Below, one piece after another: positions 1 to 8,822 of a stretch of 64,000 bases of DNA; the stretch's first letter is position 1, and the number at the start of each line of letters is the position of its first letter. The stretch comes from Glaciecola sp965660815 (GTDB lineage Bacteria; Pseudomonadota; Gammaproteobacteria; Enterobacterales; Alteromonadaceae), in NCBI GenBank assembly GCA_965660815.1, contig CBFIBG010000003.1, positions 1-64,000 of the forward strand, given 5' to 3'. Below the pieces are notes generated by a model that was given only the letters and a program-made list of their open reading frames with translations, was not told the DNA's origin and did no database searches. The position numbers were made by a program, and so were the translations under genes.

Positions 1-1
1 G

Positions 2-372
2 CAGGGCGAAGGGCAGGAAGCCCGGAGTCACAACAGCCCTCGTTTAACAGAACATCTGAAAGATTCAGATAAACCCTACCATGCACGCAGTATGTCATGG
101 CTAGCAGGGACTGCGGTGAGGTTGAAGCGAGTATTCAACATCGATGTAACAGTATGCGAGATGTGTGAAAGTAACAATGTCAAAATCATTGCCTGCATTA
201 CAGCCGGTGACCGCTCAGGCCTAACATCATCGCGAAGATATTAATGCATTTGGATAAGAATGGCTCTCCTATTACTGCCAATACATGCAGGGCGCCACCA
301 CTAAATGAATCTATCCAACCAGTGCTATGTGATGATTTTGTTATTCAGCGAGACTTCGACTTTGGGGCTTAA
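2..372 (+). pseudogene. Remnant of an IS91-like (Y2/HUH) transposase, C-terminal part, frameshifted
   Basis: Reading from base 2 gives a peptide containing MSWLAGTAVRLKRVFNIDV followed by a CxxC-type pair, then KIIACI and a stop at 241-243. This is the recognisable C-terminal end of IS91/IS801-type transposases, which usually read W-A-x-R-L-K-R-V-F-x-I-D. After about base 235 the homology continues in frame 1 (KILMHLDKNG, RAPPLNES, DFVIQRDFDFGA) to a stop at 370-372, so a frameshift lies at about 205-235. The 5' part lies outside the window. The element is inactive as seen. It abuts a truncated permease, which suggests that the insertion broke that gene. The family call comes from motif recall and was not searched. 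Confidence 0.72.
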
Positions 373-390
373 AAGCCCTACCGCCAATAA

Positions 391-765
391 AGATCGCTGA
401 TTACTGGCTATTTAGGAGTATTTGTAATAGCCGTGCTAAACGGCTCACTAACCTCAGGGACAGGTTTATTGTTTACCATGTGGTTGGTGTATTGGTTTCG
501 CTGTTCGTTCATGTTGGCATTATCTTACACCATGATTGTTTGTGGCTTTATCTATAACAGCACCGGCGCATTAGTCTTAGGCACAAATGTTTCATTAAAT
601 GTACCTTTTGTTTCCGTATTGGTATTAGGCGCTGTATTGGGCGGATTCCTCGGAGCCAGTCTTTCGCTTCACAAAGGCGAAGAATTTATCAAAAAAGTCT
701 TTACTATTTTCTGTGCACTTATTGGTTCGGCGTTAATATATCAGAGTATTTTGGACTTTATTTAA
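391..765 (+). pseudogene. 5'-truncated TauE/SafE-family permease (C-terminal fragment)
   Basis: The open frame runs from the stop at 388-390 and reads ITGYLGVFVIAVLNG, then SLTSGTGLLFTMWLVYWF, then a TGALVLG segment and a final LGGFLGASLSLHKGEEFIKK helix pair. This matches the second half of TauE/SafE sulfite or anion exporters, which are usually about 250 residues, so roughly the first half is missing. A GTG at 433 could start a 110-residue product with three or four membrane segments, but homology begins upstream of it, directly after the transposase remnant. I therefore read it as a gene beheaded by the insertion rather than a short native protein. Whether the fragment is translated is unknown. 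Confidence 0.7.
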
Positions 766-879
766 TCGCTCGGTGATACTTTTACCTACTAAATAAAGTA
801 AAAATAACAATGGTGCCCGCGCACTCACTTTTCAAAATATCTTTTAATAGCCGCTACTTGTAAAATCTGGGAATAAAGA

Positions 880-2274
880 ATGACGTTTAACACTACAATA
901 GCTAGCCAAACATTTACTTTTCCTGATTTAAAAACCGTGATGGCCAAGGCTACGCCATTACGCTCTGGTGATTGCTTGGCAGGGGTCAACGCAGCGACTA
1001 TGATTGAAAGATCTGCAGCGCAAATCGTACTTTCAGAGCTGCCATTGAAACACTTTCTCAATGAGCTAGTGATCCCTTACGAACAAGATGATATCAGCAG
1101 ACTCATAATAGATAGCCACGACCAGCAGGCATTTGAGTTAGTATCTCATCTGACCGTAGGCGACTTTAGAAACTGGCTTTTGTCGGACCAAGCCAATTCA
1201 GACAGCCTTAAACGCATCTGCTTTGGGCTAACGCCCGAAATGGTCTCCGCAGTCAGCAAAATAATGCGAGTTCAGGACTTAATATTGGTCGCTCAAAAGT
1301 GCGAGGTAACCTCTGCCTTTCGCAATTCTCTGGGACTTAGGGGCAATATGGCTACTAGACTACAACCCAACCATCCAACCGATAACGTGACGGGGATAGC
1401 CGCAAGTATTGTTGATGGACTACTAAACGGCAATGGAGATGCGGTAATTGGCATTAATCCAGCCACAGATAATTATCAAACCGTCACCTCTCTACTGCAC
1501 ATGTTAAATGATGTAATCGAGCATTATCAAATCCCGACGCAGGCATGCGTTTTGACCCATGTAACTACTCAACTAGAGGCCATGAACAACGGCGTGCCTA
1601 TAGATATAGTTTTTCAATCGATTGGAGGTACGCAATTAACCAATGAGAGCTTTGGAGTGTCATTGTCGATATTAGATGAAGCAATGCAAGCGGCTAGAGA
1701 ACAAGGCAGAGGCACTGTAGGGAATAATGTGATGTATTTTGAAACCGGACAAGGCAGCGCCCTCTCTGCAAACGCCCACCATGGCGTAGATCAACAGACA
1801 TGTGAAACTCGAGCTTATGCATTGGCGCGCCGATATGACCCCTTGTTGATTAATTCCGTCGTAGGCTTCATTGGACCGGAATACTTATATGATGGTAAAC
1901 AAATAATCCGAGCAGGGTTGGAGGACCATTTTTGTGGAAAACTGATGGGTCTGCCCATGGGGGTTGACGTATGTTATACCAATCACGCAGAAGCCGATCA
2001 AGATGACATGGACATGTTATTAACTCAGCTTGCGGTGGCCGGTGTAAATTTTATCATGGGTATCCCTGGCTCAGATGACATAATGCTAAGCTATCAAACC
2101 ACTTCTTTTCACGACGCTCTTTACGTTAGAGAAGCCCTGAATAAAAGATGCGCACCAGAGTTTGAACAATGGTTAATCTCCAACGGCATATTTGATGGCA
2201 AAGGCAGAATAAGTCAAACATTGAGCTTAGGTCCTTTTGCCTCTTCTTTAACAGCATTAGGAAATACTCGCTAA
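880..2274 (+). CDS. eutB: Ethanolamine ammonia-lyase large (heavy) subunit
   Basis: The product has 464 residues, close to the usual EutB length of about 450-465. EutB is the catalytic TIM-barrel subunit of the adenosylcobalamin-dependent enzyme that converts ethanolamine to acetaldehyde and ammonia. Family segments visible include LRSGDCLAGVNA near the N-terminus, the NPATDN stretch around residue 195, the long central barrel with YFETGQGSALSANAHHGVDQ, and GLPMGVDVCYTNHAEADQDD followed by NFIMGIPGSDDIMLSYQTTS near the C-terminus. It lies 18 bases upstream of the small-subunit gene, and the two are clearly an operon. No microcompartment, reactivase (eutA) or permease genes are visible in the window, so the enzyme is probably used for nitrogen or carbon scavenging in the cytosol. 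Confidence 0.95.
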   Translation: MTFNTTIASQTFTFPDLKTVMAKATPLRSGDCLAGVNAATMIERSAAQIVLSELPLKHFLNELVIPYEQDDISRLIIDSHDQQAFELVSHLTVGDFRNWLLSDQANSDSLKRICFGLTPEMVSAVSKIMRVQDLILVAQKCEVTSAFRNSLGLRGNMATRLQPNHPTDNVTGIAASIVDGLLNGNGDAVIGINPATDNYQTVTSLLHMLNDVIEHYQIPTQACVLTHVTTQLEAMNNGVPIDIVFQSIGGTQLTNESFGVSLSILDEAMQAAREQGRGTVGNNVMYFETGQGSALSANAHHGVDQQTCETRAYALARRYDPLLINSVVGFIGPEYLYDGKQIIRAGLEDHFCGKLMGLPMGVDVCYTNHAEADQDDMDMLLTQLAVAGVNFIMGIPGSDDIMLSYQTTSFHDALYVREALNKRCAPEFEQWLISNGIFDGKGRISQTLSLGPFASSLTALGNTR

Positions 2275-2292
2275 CGTTTACAAGGTAAAGTG

Positions 2293-3135
2293 ATGACTGA
2301 CAGTCCCCAGCAAATATCGAATAATTCAACAGACGATCTTAAATTGCAGAATGAGAGCCCATGGGCAGAATTAAGCAAGTATACTCAGGCAAGAATAGGA
2401 CAAGGAAGAGTAGGATGTAGCCTACCAACAAAGCAGCAGCTTCAGTTTAACCTCGATCATGCTATGGCAAGAGATTCAGTCAATACGCCTATCAATATGC
2501 ACACAATCGAACAGCAATTCAGTAAAATAGACTTAACCAGTATTGTGTTGCACAGTAAGGCTGAAAGTCGAAGACACTATTTACAAAGGCCTGATTTAGG
2601 CAGAGCATTAAACAAGGGATCGACAAATAAGCTCAAGCATCTACAAAAACCAGACAAAGGTTATGATATCGCTTTAATTTTAGTCGACGGATTGTCATCC
2701 ACCGGCGTACAACAACACGGTGCGGTATTGTGCCAAACTGTCGTTGAAAAGCTCACTTCTTTAGACTTAACCGTGAGCCCAATATGTTTAGTGGAACAAG
2801 GCAGAGTGGCTATTGGCGATGAAATAGGATTTCTACTCAATGCCAACAGCACCGTAGTAATTGTAGGAGAGCGCCCTGGACTGAGCTCGCCAGATAGCTT
2901 GGGTATTTACTATACCTATAACCCCAAGCTAGGTTTGAATGATGCCAGTCGCAATTGTATCTCGAACGTTCGCCCCGCGGGCTTATCTATCGCTGATGCA
3001 AGTGAAAAACTCATTTGGTTAGTGAATGAATCATTCCAACGCAAGTTGTCTGGAGTTAAGTTAAAAGATAATTCCAGTTCAAAAGATACATCGTATATAC
3101 ATGGATTAGGTAATTTTTTAATCGAAAAGAGGTAA
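2293..3135 (+). CDS. eutC: Ethanolamine ammonia-lyase small (light) subunit
   Basis: EutC pairs with EutB and completes the B12-binding site of ethanolamine ammonia-lyase. The protein has about 280 residues, as usual for the family. It shows the family features TQARIGQGRVGCSLPT near residue 35, the DLGRALN motif, DIALILVDGLSSTGVQQHG, VGERPGLSSPDSLGIYYTY and CISNVRPAGLSI. A GTG at 2290 directly precedes an ATG at 2293. I choose the ATG because GTG-ATG doublets usually start at the ATG. Spacing to eutB is 18 bases, so the genes are co-transcribed. The N-terminal 25 residues are rich in Asn, Gln and Ser and variable, as in other EutC proteins. Confidence 0.94.
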   Translation: MTDSPQQISNNSTDDLKLQNESPWAELSKYTQARIGQGRVGCSLPTKQQLQFNLDHAMARDSVNTPINMHTIEQQFSKIDLTSIVLHSKAESRRHYLQRPDLGRALNKGSTNKLKHLQKPDKGYDIALILVDGLSSTGVQQHGAVLCQTVVEKLTSLDLTVSPICLVEQGRVAIGDEIGFLLNANSTVVIVGERPGLSSPDSLGIYYTYNPKLGLNDASRNCISNVRPAGLSIADASEKLIWLVNESFQRKLSGVKLKDNSSSKDTSYIHGLGNFLIEKR

Positions 3136-3176
3136 GGTTATCGTACAAACAATAACCAATTATCAGGAGCTTTTCA

Positions 3177-3755
3177 GTGTACACATTGCAATTTAAACAA
3201 AACGAAACTTTCTCACGAGCAAGTCGGATAAGGATTGCGTTTACAAGGCTAATTTTTATGTTAGCGATTGGTAGTCTTTTATCGGGCTGCAGTTTACAAC
3301 CTGACTATCGAGAGGCTACACAAGGTGGATACGGCTACTCCAGTTTTAAAATGTCTGAGACTCAATATCAAGTAAGCTTTAAATCCAAAAATACTGATAA
3401 ACAAGAGGCAAATAACTTTGCCTTGTTACGCGCAGCAGAACTGACGTTATCAAATGGTTTCGACTGGTTTGTTGTGGAAGGTAGTGAATTGTCGACAAAC
3501 ACAAAAATAGTGGATAAGGGTTCACGAATAAAAGAAAGCGGCTATCAACGTATTACAGACTGTAACTTAATTGGATGTCGAATTTCTTATAATCCAAGCA
3601 ATCAATATAAGACAGGTAACGCCATTAATGATAAAGAAATCAGGGAAACACAATCTATCTTGATCATTGAAATGGGTAGAGGCCCCCTTCCGTCTTCCAA
3701 GAAAAGTTATGATGCAAAAAATATCCAAGAGACTTTCCAATCTCACGATGTGTAA
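3177..3755 (+). CDS. Putative outer-membrane lipoprotein, CC0125-like
   Basis: The protein has 192 residues. A hydrophobic stretch (LIFMLAIGSLLSGCS) ends in a lipobox, with the lipidated Cys at about residue 38, followed by a soluble domain of Tyr-, Ser- and Gln-rich strands. The order YREATQGGYGYSSFKMSETQ, then NFALLRAAELTL, then GFDWFVVEG is typical of small conserved lipoproteins of the CC0125/CC1285 type, whose function is unknown. The GTG start is preceded at about 3165 by an AGGAG ribosome-binding site. It follows eutC by 41 bases and may be co-transcribed, but no link with ethanolamine metabolism is known. Confidence 0.72.
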   Translation: MYTLQFKQNETFSRASRIRIAFTRLIFMLAIGSLLSGCSLQPDYREATQGGYGYSSFKMSETQYQVSFKSKNTDKQEANNFALLRAAELTLSNGFDWFVVEGSELSTNTKIVDKGSRIKESGYQRITDCNLIGCRISYNPSNQYKTGNAINDKEIRETQSILIIEMGRGPLPSSKKSYDAKNIQETFQSHDV

Positions 3756-3812
3756 CGAGTCAAGGTGAAAATAAAGGTTGAGGACGGTCGCGATTAACTA
3801 GTCATGCTGTCA

Positions 3813-4208
3813 TCAACCATTAGATTCTTTTAGATTGTGCAGTAACACTTCTATTTCTTGAATAGTCATATCGCAAATTTTAATCGAATCGTCTCGTACA
3901 ATAGCGTCTAAATCTTTAAACTCCATATCCCAATGTTCAAAGCTACGTGAACTGGCATTATATGCGCTGACAATTCTAATCTGATTATGCCGGGTATCTT
4001 TTGCAATTTTCAGGAAAGTTTGACTCACTGCGTCATTGTCTCCCTCTAACACTTGCAAGAAATGCGTGTAATCAAAAATCAGCACCCCCGTGATATTGCG
4101 CTTATTATTATTTTTTCGAGCGGTAGACAAAATGTCTTTAAGCATGGTTGAATCAAAAGTTTCAGTATCGATTTCGCTGATATAGATTAACCTAAACATA
4201 TTGTTCAT
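3813..4208 (-). CDS. BLUF-domain blue-light sensor, stand-alone
   Basis: The protein has 131 residues and is almost entirely one BLUF domain, which binds FAD and senses blue light. The flavin-site residues are present with correct spacing: Tyr9 in RLIYIS, Asn34 in the RKNNNKR segment before ITGVL, Gln52 in FLQVLEG, and Trp93/Met95 in HWDME. The Gln-to-Trp distance of 41 equals that in AppA. There is no fused output domain, so it resembles short PixD/BlrB-type proteins that act through partners. It starts 16 bases after the cheB stop on the same strand and is the last gene of the chemosensory operon, which suggests a light input or output for that pathway (inference). Confidence 0.88.
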   Translation of the reverse strand: MNNMFRLIYISEIDTETFDSTMLKDILSTARKNNNKRNITGVLIFDYTHFLQVLEGDNDAVSQTFLKIAKDTRHNQIRIVSAYNASSRSFEHWDMEFKDLDAIVRDDSIKICDMTIQEIEVLLHNLKESNG

Positions 4209-4224
4209 GATATTTGCCTGTGGT

Positions 4225-5307
4225 TTATCGTTTAACTGAGAAGTACTCAGTGATTTTTTGGCCTAGTTTTGTCAGCGGTAGAATGTTGTGTTCATCCACT
4301 GCGCCCATTTTTACCGCACTTCCTGGCATGCCCCAAACCACACTTGTATGTTCGTCCTGACAATAAGTGTGAGCGCCAATGCTGTACAATTTATGTATTC
4401 CTGTAGCGCCATCACTGCCCATACCGGTTAACAGCACTGCCATGGCAGACCCGCCAAATTCATTAGCGACAGATTCAAACAAGGCATCAACACTTGGTCT
4501 ATGGCGACTTATTGGGGGATCATCACCAAATTTTAGATAATATTCTGGACGTCTGTGTTTTATGCGCAAATGAGTCCCTCCTTTTGCTATGTAAATGTGA
4601 CCTGTATTAATAACTTCGCCGTCTGTCGCCTCTTTAACTTTCAGTGGCAATAAAGCGTCAAGTCTACTGGCAAATGAAGCGGTAAACCCCGCAGGTAAAT
4701 GCAAGCAAATTACAATACTTTCGTCACCATTGAACTTCACGTTATTCAACATGTTAGTCACAGCTTCAAGTCCTCCTGTCGATCCTCCTATGGCTAGCAA
4801 TTGCCTGTATTGGGAACTGCTTTTTTTCGTTTTACTGATTTGCTTATCAGGAGAGTTTCCAGATGATAGTGAAGGCGCTGAGAGAGATTGCGCGTGTTGA
4901 AGAGCTGATTTAGGCACTTTTGATGCGGCGACGACTTTGGCAATAACGATATTTTTATATTCATCAAAGTGAGCTTCGAAATCATTTGGTTTTTCGATAA
5001 AATCCACAGCACCAAGAGATAAAGCTTCCACTGTAGCCGTAGAGCCTTTAGCGGTAAGTGTTGATATCATTACCACCGGCATCGGTCTTAGACGCATTAG
5101 ATTTCGCAGGAATGCGATCCCATTCATTTTGGGCATTTCTACATCTAGCGTCATAACATCAGGATTGGTTTCTTTAATTAAGCTCCTTGCCTCGTGAGGA
5201 TGGTTGGCAATGCCTACTACAATAAATCTGGGGTCGGATTCGAATATCTCTTGCAATATGCTCTGTATTAATTTTGAATCATCAACTATTAAGACTTTTA
5301 TTGACAT
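4225..5307 (-). CDS. cheB: CheB protein-glutamate methylesterase/glutamine deamidase
   Basis: CheB demethylates chemoreceptors and is activated by phosphorylation. The receiver domain (residues 1-120) has acidic residues D9/D10, phospho-acceptor D55 in MTLDVEMPKM and K107 in IEKPN. A Ser-rich linker (about 125-165) leads to the methylesterase domain with Ser176 in AIGGSTGG, a His in CLHLPAGF and an Asp in LLTGMGSDGA. The length of 360 is normal. It lies 5 bases after cheD and 16 bases before the BLUF gene. Its methyltransferase partner CheR is not encoded in this operon. Confidence 0.95.
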   Translation of the reverse strand: MSIKVLIVDDSKLIQSILQEIFESDPRFIVVGIANHPHEARSLIKETNPDVMTLDVEMPKMNGIAFLRNLMRLRPMPVVMISTLTAKGSTATVEALSLGAVDFIEKPNDFEAHFDEYKNIVIAKVVAASKVPKSALQHAQSLSAPSLSSGNSPDKQISKTKKSSSQYRQLLAIGGSTGGLEAVTNMLNNVKFNGDESIVICLHLPAGFTASFASRLDALLPLKVKEATDGEVINTGHIYIAKGGTHLRIKHRRPEYYLKFGDDPPISRHRPSVDALFESVANEFGGSAMAVLLTGMGSDGATGIHKLYSIGAHTYCQDEHTSVVWGMPGSAVKMGAVDEHNILPLTKLGQKITEYFSVKR

Positions 5308-5312
5308 GATAA

Positions 5313-5924
5313 TTACTCAAACAGCTCGCTTTCATCGCTGCTAATTCTCAGTTTTTCGACACGCTCAAAGTAACTAATTTCTTCTTGAGCAATTTGTTTA
5401 TTAGCTAGTTGCTGCAGTTTTTTAACAATGACTCTGCCTGACATAGGATAGAACTTAACCAATCTAGGACATGGTCCGCCAAGATCTGAGCTTGCTAATT
5501 GAAAACTTTCAAGATCCATAAATTGGAGTAAAAACCTAATGTTGCTGTCGCCTATAGCAGACATATTCTGTAGCATTTGTCCGCCTCCGAACGCCTTAAA
5601 TACCAAGTTTTGTTTGACCCCACCATGCTTGCAAACGGAGTTGATTAATACTTCCATGGCTTGATCACCAAACCGAAATGTATCTTCCAAGAGGTTGAGC
5701 CTTTTATTTTTACTAATGGGCAACATAAAGTGATTCATACCACCCACTTTATTCTCAACATCGTAAATACACACCGAAATGCATGAGCCAAGCACTGTGC
5801 TAAGCACCTCGTTCTCTCTAGTGACGTAATAATCGCCTGGTCCAAGTTTAGCGACCGTATTTTGCTCAGCTTGGTGCCAAAATCGATTAATATGAGAAAA
5901 ACCCGCCAATGCTTTGTGCAACAT
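5313..5924 (-). CDS. cheD: CheD chemoreceptor glutamine deamidase
   Basis: CheD deamidates receptor glutamines and in some bacteria modulates CheC or CheB. The family core is clear: GDYYVTRENEVLSTVLGSC, then VCIYD and GGMNHFMLP, with catalytic Cys48 and His65 (17 apart, as in Thermotoga CheD) and Ser42/Thr43. The frame is open upstream to 5990, but that would overlap the STAS gene by 64 bases. The ATG at 5924, two bases after the STAS stop, gives a 203-residue protein starting MLHKALAG and fits the operon spacing, so I choose it. The C-terminal tail of about 30 residues (YFERVEKLRISSDESELFE) is acidic and probably flexible. Confidence 0.93.
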   Translation of the reverse strand: MLHKALAGFSHINRFWHQAEQNTVAKLGPGDYYVTRENEVLSTVLGSCISVCIYDVENKVGGMNHFMLPISKNKRLNLLEDTFRFGDQAMEVLINSVCKHGGVKQNLVFKAFGGGQMLQNMSAIGDSNIRFLLQFMDLESFQLASSDLGGPCPRLVKFYPMSGRVIVKKLQQLANKQIAQEEISYFERVEKLRISSDESELFE

Positions 5925-5926
5925 AA

Positions 5927-6253
5927 TTAGTCGGTCTTTCCGAAATATCCTTTCAAAATTTGATCTCCAAGTAAGGTTAATATGTCGCAAAATTCGTCAC
6001 TTGGATTATTAATAATCAACGACTTTTTGTGTAACTCACAATATTTAGCCAGGCTTATCAATAGCTGATAACCGCTAGTATCGATATGGGTAACCTTGGC
6101 CACATCAATACTTATCGGATCAAGTGCTTCAACATTCTCTCGAAGTGCCGAGTATTTATTCTCGATACTTTGAACAGTCAGGGCATCTGACAATATGTAA
6201 GGGTCAACGCTTGCCTGCGTTACATCCGATTGCTTTTCTACTGAATGAACCAT
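5927..6253 (-). CDS. STAS-domain protein (anti-sigma antagonist fold) in che operon
   Basis: The protein has 108 residues with a STAS fold. The strand ISIDVAKVTHIDTSGYQLL carries D58-T59-S60-G61, matching the D-[ST]-S-G site where SpoIIAA-type proteins are phosphorylated on Ser. No kinase partner of the SpoIIAB/RsbW type is nearby. Similar small STAS proteins occur inside chemosensory operons, but their role is poorly defined. It sits between mcp and cheD, in the position where cheR is often found. The spacing is 18 bases after the mcp stop and two bases before cheD. Confidence 0.82.
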   Translation of the reverse strand: MVHSVEKQSDVTQASVDPYILSDALTVQSIENKYSALRENVEALDPISIDVAKVTHIDTSGYQLLISLAKYCELHKKSLIINNPSDEFCDILTLLGDQILKGYFGKTD

Positions 6254-6271
6254 AATTAGGCACCTCTCACT

Positions 6272-8797
6272 TTAAAACTCTGTCCATTCGTCATCAGGCG
6301 CGCTCTGCCCTTTAACATAAGTCTTTAATTCAGGTACTTTATGGTTAACGGGTCTTGTAGAGGCGGATTTTCTATTCACCCTTTTTTGTTTCACTGTAGG
6401 CTCTGATTCAACGTTACTATCAGTATGGAAGAACGACATGATACTCATCATTTCATCTACTTGATCGACACTTGCTCTACCCGCAGAAGAAGCTTCTTCG
6501 GCTAGGGCCGCATTTTGCTGGGTAATATTGTCTAATTCGGCAACCGCTTGATTTACCTGAGTGATGCCTGAAGCTTGTTCACTTGCCGCGTTATCAATGT
6601 CACCTATTATTGCTGATAAGTTATCCACGCTGGTGATAATTTCGCGTAACGATTCGCCACATCGATTCACTAGATTACTACCTGTTGCTACTTTTTCAGA
6701 GCTGTCATCAATTAATTCTTTGATCTCTTTCGCTGACATTGCGGAGCGCTGAGCCAAATTACGAACCTCATTGGCGACCACCGAAAATCCTCGTCCGTGC
6801 TCACCCGCTCGAGCAGCTTCGACTGACGCATTCAGTGCAAGCAAGTTGGTCTGAAATGCAATCTCATCGATCACTCCAATGATTGCGGATATCTTGCTGG
6901 AACTCTCACGAATGAGATTCATTGATGAAATAGTCTCCCCAACAATAGCTTCACCTTGGCTTGCAATATCTTTTGCCCCCGTAGCTGTGCTATTTGCATT
7001 ACTCGCATTTTCTGCAGTATTTTGAACATTACTGGTCAATTCTTCTAAACTAGCGGCAGTCTCTTCCAAGTTAGATGCTTGTTTTTCTGTTCGTTCCGAC
7101 AATTGGTCATTGCCTTGAGCTATCTCATGGTTAGCCGAACGGATTGAGTCCGAACCTTGTTGGATTTGGCCTATGACATCATTAAGTTTATCCAAGGTAT
7201 CATTGAGCGAGTCTTTAACATCTCCGAACATGCCTTCGTATTCTGATTCGACCCGAACAGTAAGATCGCCACTTGATACTTGCTCTAGATTGACACTAAT
7301 GTCCTTAACAAAAGCATTAACTGTCTGCGATAAGCGATTCAAACCTTCCGTAATCGATAAAATAAACCCTTCTTTACCTTCAGTACTGATGAGCGCCCCT
7401 AACATCCCTTGAGACACGCTGGTCACCAAGGACTCTACTTCTTGTTCGGTTTCAACTTGTGCAGTCACGTCTTCCCACTCGACAACCGTCCCAATACGAA
7501 TGCCTTTGTCGTCAGAAACCGGTGAGGCAATTAAGTTGAATTGTCTTTTCCCCACCTTGATACGCGCGTGATGCGGCGCTGTTAGCCTTTCTAACATCAT
7601 TTTCTGATGACTAGGGTTCTTGTGGAATATGTCAATGTTGCTACCAATGAGCTTATCAACACCAAATTGAGGCAATTCTTTGCGGATGTCTTGCTCCGCC
7701 TCCCTAAGCATATCAGTAACAGAATCGTTCAAGTAGGTAACAACATTATCGGCATCTGCCATCATTACACAGGTTGTCACGCCATCAAGCGCAGAACGAA
7801 CTCGAGCGTTATTTTGTGCTGTAACCAAAAGTGCTTTTTCTTTAGATATGTCAGCCCATTCTAATGAGGTGCCAAGGCGTTGACCCTGGTCGTCAACGAT
7901 TGGAGTCGCTATCAATCGGAATGTAAGATGTTCAAGTGCAATTTCAGCCTGGAAGGAGTCCGTTAAGCTCTCTAACAATTTACGTTGATGCTGTGGGTTT
8001 TTGTGGAATACATCAATGCTTTGACCAATGAGTTTATCAGGGTCAAAATCGCTCTTTAAGGTCTTAAATACATCTTTGTTCTGCCCCATCATTTGACTCA
8101 AACTTTCGTTCATATAAATGATTTTAAACTCATTATCTGCCAGCATTATTTGTGTGTTTGCTTTGTCTAGCGACACTCTTAATCTCGTATTTTCCTTCTG
8201 TTGAGCTTCGTTCAGTCTTTTTGTCGTTAAATCAGACCATTCCACCATGAACTGCGACGTATTACCGTTTGAGTCTTTTACAGGCATTATATTCAAAGCG
8301 AAGTACAATGTACCAATGTTGATTTCAGCAAGGTGAGGCTTTGTGATGTTTGCTAAAATGCTGCGTTGATGAGCAGGGTTTTTATGAAAAATATCAATAT
8401 TGGAACCAATTAGCCCCGCCACACTAAACTTTGATAGAGACTCTTGAATGGATTTTTCGTGCTCGCTGAGCATATCTTGTAATGACTGATTTACAAATGT
8501 AATGTTTAGGTCGCTATCGGCGATCATGACATGTGCGCGCAGCGAATCAATCATACACAGTCTAGCAGTTGCCTCCTTTGACTTCTCAGTTAACTTGTCT
8601 TGAGACAATTTAATATCTGAGTCTAATTTCTGTTTAGTACGGCTAAATCGTTGCGCAAAATAACCAGTCACAACGAGTTGAGAAATTAATGCGAGTAATA
8701 TCCACGCACCATATTGAACTTGCATGAATACTACAATGGCAGAGACAAGGAACAGTCCAATAGCAACCATATGGGATTGATCTAATTTAACTTTCAT
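6272..8797 (-). CDS. Methyl-accepting chemotaxis protein with three tandem PAS domains
   Basis: The receptor has 841 residues from the ATG at 8797. This start has a good GAAGGTGA ribosome-binding site, whereas the longer frame would overlap cheW. Two adjacent membrane helices (about 10-50) have almost no periplasmic loop, so sensing is cytoplasmic. Three similar PAS repeats follow at about 90-190, 210-310 and 330-430. Each carries an IMLAD-type first strand, a DIFHKNPxHQ motif and an LEWxDIT-type end, typical of Aer/PilJ-like PAS units that often bind haem or flavin. A HAMP-like linker leads to a signalling hairpin whose tip reads IDEIAFQTNLLALNASVEAA. The C-terminus ends EWTEF, a pentapeptide of the kind that tethers CheR or CheB. 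Confidence 0.92.
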   Translation of the reverse strand: MKVKLDQSHMVAIGLFLVSAIVVFMQVQYGAWILLALISQLVVTGYFAQRFSRTKQKLDSDIKLSQDKLTEKSKEATARLCMIDSLRAHVMIADSDLNITFVNQSLQDMLSEHEKSIQESLSKFSVAGLIGSNIDIFHKNPAHQRSILANITKPHLAEINIGTLYFALNIMPVKDSNGNTSQFMVEWSDLTTKRLNEAQQKENTRLRVSLDKANTQIMLADNEFKIIYMNESLSQMMGQNKDVFKTLKSDFDPDKLIGQSIDVFHKNPQHQRKLLESLTDSFQAEIALEHLTFRLIATPIVDDQGQRLGTSLEWADISKEKALLVTAQNNARVRSALDGVTTCVMMADADNVVTYLNDSVTDMLREAEQDIRKELPQFGVDKLIGSNIDIFHKNPSHQKMMLERLTAPHHARIKVGKRQFNLIASPVSDDKGIRIGTVVEWEDVTAQVETEQEVESLVTSVSQGMLGALISTEGKEGFILSITEGLNRLSQTVNAFVKDISVNLEQVSSGDLTVRVESEYEGMFGDVKDSLNDTLDKLNDVIGQIQQGSDSIRSANHEIAQGNDQLSERTEKQASNLEETAASLEELTSNVQNTAENASNANSTATGAKDIASQGEAIVGETISSMNLIRESSSKISAIIGVIDEIAFQTNLLALNASVEAARAGEHGRGFSVVANEVRNLAQRSAMSAKEIKELIDDSSEKVATGSNLVNRCGESLREIITSVDNLSAIIGDIDNAASEQASGITQVNQAVAELDNITQQNAALAEEASSAGRASVDQVDEMMSIMSFFHTDSNVESEPTVKQKRVNRKSASTRPVNHKVPELKTYVKGQSAPDDEWTEF

Positions 8798-8822
8798 ACT
8801 TTCACCTTCACACTTTAACATC

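Noticed and set aside
825..1061. 78-residue minus-strand frame over the eutB start
   Set aside because: It is antisense to a certain gene, has no ribosome-binding site and no family resemblance.
5925..5990. N-terminal extension of CheD to 5990
   Set aside because: It would overlap the STAS gene by 64 bases and adds residues unlike the family; the ATG at 5924 fits better.
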